From the NCBI GenBank assembly GCA_029260765.1, contig JAJDCP010000124.1, positions 32,441-96,440 on the forward strand: 64,000 bases of DNA, read 5' to 3'. Numbering within the stretch: position 1 is the first letter of the stretch; every line of letters begins with the position of its first letter. The translations under genes and the position numbers were made by a program. Positions 45,403-53,320 of this stretch are shown here, one piece after another. Origin of the DNA: Planctomycetota bacterium (GTDB taxonomy: Bacteria; Planctomycetota; J058; JAJDCP01). Under the pieces are notes generated by a model. The model saw only the letters and a list, made by a program, of their open reading frames with translations. It did not search any database and was not told the origin of the DNA.

Positions 45403-46713
45403 GACTGCCTCCCTTCCCTGTCGGGGCTGCCTTCCTGGTGAGTACTCGAATGCTCGACCGATGCGCGGTCGCCCAGGTTGGCTGACTCACCCCGAGGCGA
45501 TCCCTACGATTGTATGACAGATGGCCAAATGATTCAACTACGCACGTAGTTTCTGTGCCCTTACAATTGTCGACGTGTACATGTCGAAAGCGAGTCGTGG
45601 TCAGTGGCCAAGTGTCGTCCCGGTGTCGCTCCTGACCTTGCCGAACGTGGCCGCCCGGGGCACGGATCTAAGCCGCCAGCCCGGGCCGTGTGCGGCCTGA
45701 CCAGGGCCACAGCCGTGCACCGCCACCAGAATGTTGTCATTCAGAACCAGGCGTGTTGGGTCCCGTTCTGGGATGGGGGGGATTCCCCCGGTCAGTCAGT
45801 CAGCATTTAAAGCTCGCCTGACCTGCCTGTCATTGCTGGGGGCCATGAGCGATTCGGAAAACCCCACCCGGGTGATTTCATACGCCAACTCTGCGGGCAG
45901 GACCAGTGACATGGCGAGCTCGGGCGTTCCGGATTCGCACCAGGGGTGCATATGACAGCCGCGGGACTGAAGGGTTTCTCGCGACCGGCCGGCCGCATCC
46001 GCAGCGGGGACACGACTCGAGAGCTGTGAGCGGGCTTTCTCAGAGCGGGCGGACAGTTCGCTCATCCATGCACGCTTCCCCACAACGGGGCTCTGCGCCG
46101 TCGCTGGCTTGGCCGACAGCGCCCGGCATCGACGGCCGCAACACCCTTACGTGCGCGTGCGCCAGCCGACCCCAGATCTGCGTCGCGCATGACGGCCAGG
46201 ATCGGCCGGGCGCGCGGCCTTGGACACTGCCGCAAGCATGTGCGGTAGCGCATGCCCGGCCACCTGGCCCACAGGGCACTGAGGGCGGCCGGCCACCATC
46301 ATTGCGCCATTCGTGCGCTGCTCACCCTGGTGCATTTCGTGCGGCCGGCCACTTCGACTGCGCCAGGTTGGCCCTGTCGCTCCCCGCCACATTTCGACCG
46401 GCCGGCCGGCCGAGAGGAAAGGAAACCTTGTGGGTTTGTCATTGTCTGCCCGTCCGTCGACTCCTGAAAATCCGAAACCTGTCGCTACTGACACCACAGC
46501 CGTCCCTGGTCCTGCCCGCGCCCATAGTGGTCCCGGACTGCATCGCCAGCAGGTTTTCCGGGTGCCCGCAAGCGCGGTCCGCCAAGCTTGGCCGCGGCCA
46601 CCACCGCGTCGAGGGCTGCAGGGCCCACCATGGGCAGGCGCCCTGTCATGTTGGCCCCGGTGCGGGGAGTGCACTCGGCTTCGACTGCCTGACGCACAGT
46701 CGGCCGGGCGATC
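45403..46713. other. Non-coding region with GGCCGGCC palindromes
   Basis: About 1.3 kb without a supported gene. The long plus-strand open frame from 45906 has no ribosome-binding site and a low-complexity composition. The 8-bp palindrome GGCCGGCC occurs at 45987, 46287, 46343, 46400 and 46404. Beside the iterons and att site, the region may be the structural end or origin of the island. Confidence 0.5.
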
Positions 46714-46827
46714 TGTCTACAGTAGACGCTCTGTAGACAGGTTGTAGACACCTTTGTAGACAAAGACATGTTCTTCTTCTCCCCCTCCCCAGGCCGATCG
46801 GCAGGCCTGTGGGTCAGTTTGTAGACA
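46714..46827. repeat. TGTAGACA iterons, right cluster (candidate origin)
   Basis: One TGTCTACA (46714) and four TGTAGACA copies (46732, 46743, 46755, 46820). The first three direct copies are spaced 11-12 bp, close to one helical turn, so a protein could bind them on one face. After excision this cluster and the left cluster would lie about 2 kb apart across the att junction. Confidence 0.72.
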
Positions 46828-46879
46828 GATTCGCCCATTGGGGCGGGGGTGCTGAACCAGCATACTTGACATCTCATCA

Positions 46880-46910
46880 GGGGTAGCCAAAAGGGCATCC
46901 AACTGGATGC
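46880..46910. repeat. End repeat (right), arm-site candidate
   Basis: Identical over 31 bp to 23451-23481. Downstream up to 47010 further CTGGATAC/TTGGATAC units follow (46931, 46993, 47006 area), which look like a series of arm-type recombinase sites between this repeat and attR. Confidence 0.65.
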
Positions 46911-47016
46911 CTTTCAGTGCCTCTGGATACCTCTCTGTGCCCGTCGACGATTCCCCGAGACCCCGCCAAATGCGGGTCTATGCGGCTGGATACCGTTGGA
47001 TACCCGCGGCGAGGAT

Positions 47017-47066
47017 TCAGACTTCGGATCTGAGGGTTGGGGGTTCGAGCCCCTCCAGGCGTGTAG
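47017..47066. repeat. attR, truncated tRNA-Arg 3' end
   Basis: 50-bp exact copy of the tRNA-Arg 3' half starting in the anticodon arm. The 5' half is missing, so no functional tRNA is made here. It marks the right border of the island. Confidence 0.93.
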
Positions 47067-47080
47067 AACTCCAACGCAGA

Positions 47081-47104
47081 AACCCGGCCAGCTGGCCGGG
47101 TTTT
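47081..47104 (+). terminator. Rho-independent terminator, originally of tRNA-Arg
   Basis: A perfect hairpin of AACCCGGCCA / TGGCCGGGTT arms (palindromic centre) followed by TTTTCTGTTT. It lies 15 bp after attR, so before island insertion it ended the tRNA-Arg transcript. Confidence 0.85.
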
Positions 47105-47106
47105 CT

Positions 47107-47735
47107 GTTTGTTGGATGCCTGCATCCCGGTTCCAGCGCGCAACCCGACCGTCATTCCGGCGCAACAAGACGCAGCTCGATCACCAGGGTCGCCTTGTCC
47201 ATGCCACCCGTTCGGTCATGGGGTGCCAGCGCCATCAGGTAGCTTCGGCCCATATCAAAGGCCGTGTCATCGCTTGAGCCCGGAGTCTGCGGGCGCGCTC
47301 CAAAGTCCACCAGCCGTCCTGCCAGCTGCCTACAGCCCACACATCCGTCTGGCTCCCGGTAGGCGTGCCGGGAAGATACGGGCGCACACTCTTTCCTCCG
47401 AAGCTCTCCGGCGCCGGCTGCTTCCTCTCGACCGACTCCCCCGCGTCTTCGGGCCGAGCGAGCCAGATGGGCACTCCGCTGCGAGCCCTGCCCGACGGCT
47501 GATCGAGGCTGAAGTGGTGGCTACGATCCAGCGCAGAACCCTGAGGATGGGTGCGGGTCGCCTTCCACTGCCACAAGTCCCAGACCGCGACGTCTCCCGA
47601 GAGCATGCCGGAGTCGAACCCGCCCGCGTGCTCGAAAGCGAGGCTGAACATGTCCTCACGAGCCGCGCCGACCTCGTAGGCCTCGCTCTCGGCATTCCAG
47701 ACCCAGGGCTTGTGGGCGCGGTCATTCCACGACTC
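47107..47735 (-). pseudogene. Truncated, frameshifted copy of EB_dh-type gene
   Basis: About 630 bp closely match the last two thirds of the intact gene at 55480-56382, plus about 40 bp beyond its stop. Protein pieces MLSGDVAVWDLWQWKATR, YLPGTPTGSQTDVWAVGS and YLMALAPHDRTGGMDKATL are recognisable, but an indel near 47270-47290 breaks the frame, and the 5' third with signal peptide is missing. The copy ends abruptly at about 47735, where an unrelated relic begins. It adjoins the tRNA-Arg terminator and the island border. Not expected to be functional. Confidence 0.8.
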
Positions 47736-47737
47736 AG

Positions 47738-47926
47738 CCAGATTCCGATCGAGATTCCACCTGGAAGAGCAGGCCTCGAAGCCAAGCGCAGGCGCCGCGC
47801 CTTCTGGCCCACGGGACGGCCAAGAGCCTGGCTCAGTTCATGACGGAGCCTGGACACTGGCAGATAGGTCCCTGCAGGAAGGAACAGCCGTGAAGGGCCG
47901 TCCTCGAGCTGCCTGCCCGTCTCCAC
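47738..47926 (-). pseudogene. Relic of the small island gene family
   Basis: The encoded segments QLEDGPSRLFLPAGTYLP, RLRHELSQALGRPVGQK and LASRPALPGGISIG match the 103-residue island protein at 31436-31747 over about 60 residues. The frame then runs into the EB_dh pseudogene without a proper end. It lies outside the present island, so it is probably left from an earlier element at this site or a recombination scar. Confidence 0.65.
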
Positions 47927-48208
47927 CAGCCTGCGGCTGGCGGGCCTGCGCAGGCGTGTCCGCCCCTCGGAACGTCAAGTCGATGCGGGCGGACATCAAG
48001 GATTGCATACTGCTGACAGGCCCACATCGCCCTCGCGCTCGAACAGCTCCAAGACTGCCCGGCCCTCCATCCCCTCGACGAGAGGTTCCAGGCTGGGAAA
48101 AGATCCCAGATTGAGAATCCCTACAAACGAGCCATCACCCCCACATGGGAATGGAGAACACCAATCTCGGGCATGGTTTTTGAAGTAGTTTGAAGAGCGG
48201 AGACTTTC
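47927..48208. other. Intergenic region upstream of PilZ/pilin cluster
   Basis: About 280 nt with no supported gene; the short minus-strand frames lack ribosome-binding sites. It should contain the promoter for the rightward cluster that starts at 48209. Confidence 0.35.
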
Positions 48209-50512
48209 ATGAATCACTCGCGAACAATTTTCAAGAGACCTTGCCTGGGGTGGATTGTCCTCGCGTTGCTCGGCTTCAATTCGCTCACATTCTCACAGCA
48301 GCCATCACCTGACGAGGCTCCCAAGGGCGCCTCTGAATTCGCGCGGCTGCTAGCGGAGGGGAGTGAGGATCCGCGCTTGCTGGCGCTGGCCGAGGAGCTG
48401 TTCGAAGACGCGCCGGGTCGGGCGGAGAGCGATCTCCGCAACGTCTTTGCTGATCTTTCCCCGGGCCAGCAGCGCTTGATCGCCCATGTGCTGGGCCAAC
48501 TCGGACAGCAGGTGTCGACATTCATTGTGCTGACGGGGGTCGCCACCACAGGCGATGCGACCATCCGGCATTGGTTGGTCACTGCGGCGCAGAGCATGAG
48601 CCAGCGCTTCTGCGATGATTCGAGCTGGAGCCTTGTCGTTGGGAACGAGGTGATGCTCTGCCCTGAGGAGGCATGCCTGCTTGGTGTCCGACTGATCGCG
48701 AGCGCGGGGGGCAAAGCGGGGCAACGGTTGCTCAACGACCTGTTGACGAGCACAGACCGGAAACTGCTGTCTGTAGCCCTGCAGCTGCTACCACCTTCCG
48801 TGATCAGCGATCAACAGATCTCCCACCTGGCCGCCCTGATCAAAGACAATGGGGAATCTACCGAGCTGCGCAATCTCGCGATCAAAGTCCTGTCTAGTTG
48901 TGGAGTGCGAGCGCGCACCGACCTCAAAGCCATGGCCCAGGCCTCCACGGGTTCGCCTTCTTCTCGTCCGTTCCCGGCTCCGGTTCAAGCCCATCTGCGC
49001 CGCAGCGTGCAGCAGTTCAACACACCTCGAGGCGCGCGGCCTCCGGTCAACGCCACTCCGGCGGACAGAGAAGTTCGTGTAGAAGAACCAGCCGCCGCTT
49101 CAAGCTTCCAAAACGGAATCCTGGTCTGCTTGTTCCTGGCACTCTTCGCCACGGCGGCTGGCGTCTCCGCCAATCTGAAAGCGATTTCGATTCTCTATCC
49201 TCCTGCGTTCATCCTCTTCGTGATCGCCTTGCTGGTCAGTCTGGGGTCCGGCCGGGCCGCGGGGGAATCCTGGCTGCTGCTGGGAGTGACCGGCGGAGTG
49301 CTCTGCTCCGACGTGTTGCTGCTGTTGAGGATCCACCCCAAATGGAAAAAGGCGCCTTCCCCATCGGGCAGGCGGAAGAGTGCCCATTCTTCTGCCGAAG
49401 CGACCCGGCGAGTGGATCGCGCCAAGCTCGAAGGAACCATTTGCCATGTCGCCCATATCTTGGAATCAAACTGTCTCAAGGCTGATGGCGGCGTTTCTAC
49501 TCTCGTTACCCCCGAGCGCGGATTCGAAGAATTCGACCGCGTGATCCGTGCCCGACGGATGGAGTGGCCCAACCGGCGAGTTTCAGGCACGCCGAACATG
49601 TCACAGTCTATTCCGGATGCCGAGGCTCGCGTTCCCGACCAAACTGGTTCGGCGGAAAGCAAGCCGGGACCCATGGATCGCGGCCGCTGGTCGCCCATCT
49701 TTCATGAGGTCGACAAGGACAGTAGTGAGCTGCACGACCTCTACCCGCACGAGCTTGAACCGGCTTGGCAGAGTGGCGCCCATCGCCGACCGCCCGCGCA
49801 GGCCACGCGGAAGCTGGTGCGCTTCCGGCCTGGGAATCAGGGCAGTGAGAGCGGCGCCCACCAGCGACCGCCCGCGCAGGCCACGCGGAAGCTGGTGCGC
49901 TTCCTGTCTGGGGAGAGCGGCGCCCACCAGCGACCGCCGGCGCATGCCACGCAGAAGCTGGCGCGCTCCCTACTTGGGGGAAGCGGCGCCCACCAGCGAC
50001 CGCCGGGCCATGCCACGCAGAAGCTGGCGCGCTTCCTGCCGGGGGATCAGGGCACGGCGAGTGGCACCCCCCAGCGACCGCCGACGGAAGCCACGCGGGT
50101 GACGAAACTCGTCGATCCGGAGCCGAAGGAACGCCGCTCGGATCCACGAGGAGCTGACCGCAGGAAGGTCTGGTACAAGGTGCTCAGCTCCCCACGAATG
50201 GAGCTGAGAGGGATCTGCGGTCAGGCCGAGCTGATTGACATTTCGAAGAGTGGCTTCTCGTTTTCAGATCCGATCGACATCGGGGTCAGCTCCGTACTCG
50301 CTATCGTGTTGGAGGAGTTCGACGGCTGTATTTTCAGAGCACAGGTCAAGGTGTGTTCGAGCACGGTCATACAGGAAGGCGCATTCAAGATTGGTGTCAG
50401 GCTGGTCACGCCCGACCTGACCCCCGACCCAAAACAACTCTACGCACAGATCAAAAAGGTCCAGTCAGCTTTGATCGACAAGAATCTCAAGCTGTCAAAA
50501 CAGACTCTCTGA
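48209..50512 (+). CDS. Exported helical-repeat protein with C-terminal PilZ domain
   Basis: 767 residues. GGAG lies six bases before the ATG at 48209. Signal peptide (LGWIVLALLGFNSLTF), then about 270 residues of alpha-helical repeats of HEAT-like look (AGQRLLNDLLTSTDRKLLSVALQLL). Three membrane helices follow (about 302-380: ILVCLFLALFATAAG, FILFVIALLVSLG, WLLLGVTGGVLC). A cytosolic region holds five tandem repeats around QRPPAQATRKLVRFL, and then a PilZ domain (ERRSDPRGADRRKVW, DISKSGFSF) for cyclic-di-GMP binding. It thus links a periplasmic sensor part to a second-messenger domain. A paralogue at 53307 encloses the pseudopilin genes, suggesting control of that pilus-like system. Confidence 0.82.
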   Translation: MNHSRTIFKRPCLGWIVLALLGFNSLTFSQQPSPDEAPKGASEFARLLAEGSEDPRLLALAEELFEDAPGRAESDLRNVFADLSPGQQRLIAHVLGQLGQQVSTFIVLTGVATTGDATIRHWLVTAAQSMSQRFCDDSSWSLVVGNEVMLCPEEACLLGVRLIASAGGKAGQRLLNDLLTSTDRKLLSVALQLLPPSVISDQQISHLAALIKDNGESTELRNLAIKVLSSCGVRARTDLKAMAQASTGSPSSRPFPAPVQAHLRRSVQQFNTPRGARPPVNATPADREVRVEEPAAASSFQNGILVCLFLALFATAAGVSANLKAISILYPPAFILFVIALLVSLGSGRAAGESWLLLGVTGGVLCSDVLLLLRIHPKWKKAPSPSGRRKSAHSSAEATRRVDRAKLEGTICHVAHILESNCLKADGGVSTLVTPERGFEEFDRVIRARRMEWPNRRVSGTPNMSQSIPDAEARVPDQTGSAESKPGPMDRGRWSPIFHEVDKDSSELHDLYPHELEPAWQSGAHRRPPAQATRKLVRFRPGNQGSESGAHQRPPAQATRKLVRFLSGESGAHQRPPAHATQKLARSLLGGSGAHQRPPGHATQKLARFLPGDQGTASGTPQRPPTEATRVTKLVDPEPKERRSDPRGADRRKVWYKVLSSPRMELRGICGQAELIDISKSGFSFSDPIDIGVSSVLAIVLEEFDGCIFRAQVKVCSSTVIQEGAFKIGVRLVTPDLTPDPKQLYAQIKKVQSALIDKNLKLSKQTL
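49773..50100 (+). repeat. In-frame tandem repeats of the PilZ protein
   Basis: Five units of 66-78 bp encode SGAHQRPPAQATRKLVRFL-like segments. Length differences come from an optional NQGSE-type insert and are multiples of three. High identity between units points to recent expansion; copy number probably varies between strains. Confidence 0.8.
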
Positions 50513-50773
50513 GGGAGAACAGCAGCAGTCTTGTGGGTGGTTTGACTTACCTGCCAGATCTGCCATTCTTTCAAGAATCATCCGGTCTCTGTGGTCACAT
50601 ATGTGTCCACTCAGTTCCAAAAATGGGAACCCTGATTGAAGCATTTCTCACAGCAAGTAGACAACAACCTCGTTGGAGACACAGCCAAGAACGCTCCTGG
50701 GAGCCCCCGAGGAAGCCATGACGTTTGCGTGCGTGCCCAGCAACCTCCTCGTCGAGGCCAACGACATCGTCCG

Positions 50774-51316
50774 ATGCTACAAACACGGGAAAAGCTGTCT
50801 CATGCCTTGGATCTCGCAACTCTCTGGGCTACCAGCTCCGCGAAGGGACGCGGGCGCCGTTCGGGACTGACCCTGGTCGAGGTCATGATCTCCGTTGGCA
50901 TCATGGGCATCCTCGCCCTGGCCATGCTCTCGACCATGACGGCGAGCATCCGTCTGGGACGCCTCAACAATGAGCTCGAGACGGCGAGGACAGCGGTGCG
51001 CGACAAACTAGAGCACATGCGAGCCACCCCCTTCGACACTGTCTTTGTCAGCTTCGACGCTGAGGTCAGCTCGGTCGACCTGCAAAGCGGCACGCTTCAG
51101 GTCGAGTTCATCAGCGAGTCGATGGCCTCTACGATTCTAGGCGAGAGCCTGGACCTCGACCGCGATGGCAGCTTTGACGAAGTGGAGAACGCCCATGCCG
51201 GGATGGAGGTCCTCGTGACTCGCATCTCGGTGAGCTGGACCTCGGTGGTCGGCGGCACGCGCAGCCTGAGCGAGGCGACCATGCTCTTTGAAACTCCCGG
51301 CAACCGGAGCCCGTGA
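50774..51316 (+). CDS. Pseudopilin-like protein 1
   Basis: 180 residues from the ATG at 50774 (start uncertain; frame open back to 50636). A long basic leader precedes the type IV prepilin motif GLTLVEVMISVGIMGILAL, where cleavage after Gly and N-methylation by a prepilin peptidase are expected. The rest (LEHMRATPFDTVFVSF, ISVSWTSVVGGTRSLSEATMLFETP) fits a PulJ/PilV-like minor pseudopilin. It is followed after one base by the next pilin gene. It is probably a minor subunit of a type IV pilus or type II secretion pseudopilus. Confidence 0.8.
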   Translation: MLQTREKLSHALDLATLWATSSAKGRGRRSGLTLVEVMISVGIMGILALAMLSTMTASIRLGRLNNELETARTAVRDKLEHMRATPFDTVFVSFDAEVSSVDLQSGTLQVEFISESMASTILGESLDLDRDGSFDEVENAHAGMEVLVTRISVSWTSVVGGTRSLSEATMLFETPGNRSP

Positions 51317-51317
51317 G

Positions 51318-51938
51318 ATGCGCATGCGGCAAGGATTGACTTTGGTCGAGCTGGCGGTGTCGCTGGCGGTCGCCGCCATTGTCATGGCCACCGTCTATTC
51401 CTTCATGGCGACGGCGCCCACCCAGATGCGGTACTTCTCCATCAAGGCCGACGTGCAGGCTCGGGGCTACCGCACCATGTACACTGTCACGAGGTTGCTG
51501 AGTTACGCCGAAGGCGACTCCGTCGTCGTCAGCACCTCCGGGAGTCTGGTGACCCTCGACTTCAAGAAGCAGCTGGTCAATCCCGGCTCCCACACCTCCG
51601 GAACGAGCGGCTGGCGGACCCTGGGTGTGGCCTATGCGGCCGACGATCCAGACAACGACCAGGACGACAACGGCAATGGCTTGATCGATGAGTGCTTTCT
51701 GTACTACCTCGACGACCAGGCGACCGAACACATCCTGACGGGAAACGTGCTGGAGGGTTCTTTCCAGGCCGATCTCGACGCCGCTGGAGACTATGTCGAT
51801 CTGCGCTTCCAGCTGGCGGTGCGCTATGAATTCTCAGCATCCAGATTCACGCAGACTGCTGACACGACGGGGTTCTATCCCTCCCAAGATGGATACGTGA
51901 TCGAGGGTCACGCCCAGCGCATCGCGTTCCTCAATTGA
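51318..51938 (+). CDS. Pseudopilin-like protein 2
   Basis: 206 residues from the ATG at 51318. The prepilin motif is almost at the N-terminus: MRQGLTLVELAVSLAVAAIVM, a short leader. The globular part contains DPDNDQDDNGNGLIDE, a repeat of Asp/Asn that resembles a calcium-binding loop (thrombospondin type 3-like), which may stabilise the pilin as in other pseudopilins. It overlaps the next gene's leader region. PilW/PulJ-like minor pilin is the likeliest class. Confidence 0.82.
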   Translation: MRMRQGLTLVELAVSLAVAAIVMATVYSFMATAPTQMRYFSIKADVQARGYRTMYTVTRLLSYAEGDSVVVSTSGSLVTLDFKKQLVNPGSHTSGTSGWRTLGVAYAADDPDNDQDDNGNGLIDECFLYYLDDQATEHILTGNVLEGSFQADLDAAGDYVDLRFQLAVRYEFSASRFTQTADTTGFYPSQDGYVIEGHAQRIAFLN

Positions 51939-51952
51939 CAGCGAGAGCTCCC

Positions 51953-53320
51953 ATGGCAAAGTCAACAATGTACAGTCACTCCTCGCGGCGGGGCAGCGGT
52001 TCGATGCTGATCATCGTGACGCTTCTCGCCATCGTGATGTCTTCCCTCGCTGCCTCGCTCCTGCTGGCTGTCCAGGCCGAGAAAACCTCCAATGATGTCT
52101 TCAGCGGCATGGAGTTGAGTAAAGAGGCGTCCTTGAGCGGCCTGGGACTGAGGCTGCTGCAGTACAACGACGGCGACGCCACTTCAGACAGCCTGGTCTA
52201 CACATTCCAGGACGGCAGCCAAGCTACGGTGTTGATGAGCGCCACGGGCGACGACATCATCCTGGAGAGTCGGGGTCTGGCACAGGGCATCGAGCACACA
52301 GTCTGGGCGCTTCTGGGACCTGGAGCTGAAGAGAGCGGTGGAGGCCACCTGGGTTTCTCTGCCAACAACTTCTTGGAGCTCAGGAACTACGCCGTCGTCC
52401 ACGACTCCTTCGATAGCGACACACAGCTCCCCTCCGAAACCACGAGCGATCCGTCCAACGTACGCTCCAACGGAACTGTCGATATCAGGATGGGCAGCAA
52501 TCTCTCCGGCGATGTCGTTTCCGTTGGCAACGTCACGATCGCAGATGGAGTGACGGTCACCGGCACCATCACATCCCCCAGCCTGATCAACAACGGCGGA
52601 AGCTATGGCGCTTACGTCCAGGACAATCCCGCCGCCGTGAGCTACGACTCCAACAACTCCCTGATCGACACGACCTATGACTATGCCTTGAGCCATGTGA
52701 CCATCGACCACGGCAGCGTGACGGTCGGAGGGACCCTCATCCTTGCCTCCGGCTCCATCCACAAATTCGACGACCTGACTATCGAGAGTTTCGCCACTCT
52801 GGCGGTGCAGACTCCCGCCACCATCCTGATCACCAATACCCTGAATCTGTATAACGACGGGATCCTATCGGTCCTGAACGCCGATCACCTCGACCTGATC
52901 ATCAATGCGGGACTCGAACTGTCCAACGACAGCATGTTCAGCTTCGAAGATGCTGACAGCGACAGCTATGGGGATGCCAGCGTCACCATCTACTCCAAGG
53001 GCCTCGTCTCTTTCCAGAATGGCGGCCACCAAGGACCCAATCCGCCCCGACCTCCCACTTTCGTGATCTATATGAAGGACGGCCAGCTGCTCGAATTCAG
53101 AAATGACGCCTCCTTCTACGGAGTCATCTCGAATCCCTTCGGCGAAGTGGCGTTCCGCAATTCGACAGCCTTCTATGGCTCGGGGGTGGGCTGGGACGTA
53201 ACCACCGGCAACTACGTCAGCTTCAAATACGACCAGGCGACTGCGGGCATCGCGGGCATCGGTGCCGGCCCGGGGAGCGCTGGCTTTGAAATCGCAGCCA
53301 TCTCTGATGAGACACCTTGA
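51953..53320 (+). CDS. PilX-like pilus-associated protein with beta-helix-like part
   Basis: 455 residues from the ATG at 51953 (a TTG at 51935 is also possible). The N-terminus has a PilX-type hydrophobic helix without a strict GFTLxE motif (RRGSGSMLIIVTLLAIVMSSLAASLLLAV). The rest is rich in Asn, Ser, Thr and Asp with short repeated strands (GNVTIADGVTVTGTITSP, SVTVGGTLILASGSI), suggesting a beta-solenoid surface domain. It forms an operon with the two pseudopilins and overlaps the following gene by 14 nt. It probably belongs to the same surface structure and may bind a ligand. Confidence 0.75.
   Translation: MAKSTMYSHSSRRGSGSMLIIVTLLAIVMSSLAASLLLAVQAEKTSNDVFSGMELSKEASLSGLGLRLLQYNDGDATSDSLVYTFQDGSQATVLMSATGDDIILESRGLAQGIEHTVWALLGPGAEESGGGHLGFSANNFLELRNYAVVHDSFDSDTQLPSETTSDPSNVRSNGTVDIRMGSNLSGDVVSVGNVTIADGVTVTGTITSPSLINNGGSYGAYVQDNPAAVSYDSNNSLIDTTYDYALSHVTIDHGSVTVGGTLILASGSIHKFDDLTIESFATLAVQTPATILITNTLNLYNDGILSVLNADHLDLIINAGLELSNDSMFSFEDADSDSYGDASVTIYSKGLVSFQNGGHQGPNPPRPPTFVIYMKDGQLLEFRNDASFYGVISNPFGEVAFRNSTAFYGSGVGWDVTTGNYVSFKYDQATAGIAGIGAGPGSAGFEIAAISDETP

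Larger units (their letters stand above)
23377..47066. mobile_element. Integrative genomic island in tRNA-Arg
   Basis: A 23.7-kb element bounded by exact 50-bp direct repeats of the tRNA-Arg 3' half. A tyrosine recombinase gene adjoins the intact tRNA, as in classical tRNA-targeting islands. It has its own candidate replication module (primase-helicase plus iterons) and two tightly coupled leftward gene trains. I find no relaxase, type IV secretion, terminase or capsid gene, so transfer would need a helper or another route. Cargo: an HTH-HEPN candidate, a CxxC membrane protein, an RHS protein with a candidate immunity gene, and a SprT-like protease. Excision and activity are inferred, not shown. 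Confidence 0.93.

Noticed and set aside
45906..46736. 276-codon plus-strand frame in the island's right end
   Set aside because: No ribosome-binding site, low-complexity composition and GGCCGGCC repeats; it is better explained as non-coding end or origin region.
47017..47066. Second tRNA-Arg gene
   Set aside because: Only the 3' half from the anticodon arm onward is present; the D-arm and 5' acceptor strand are missing. It is attR.
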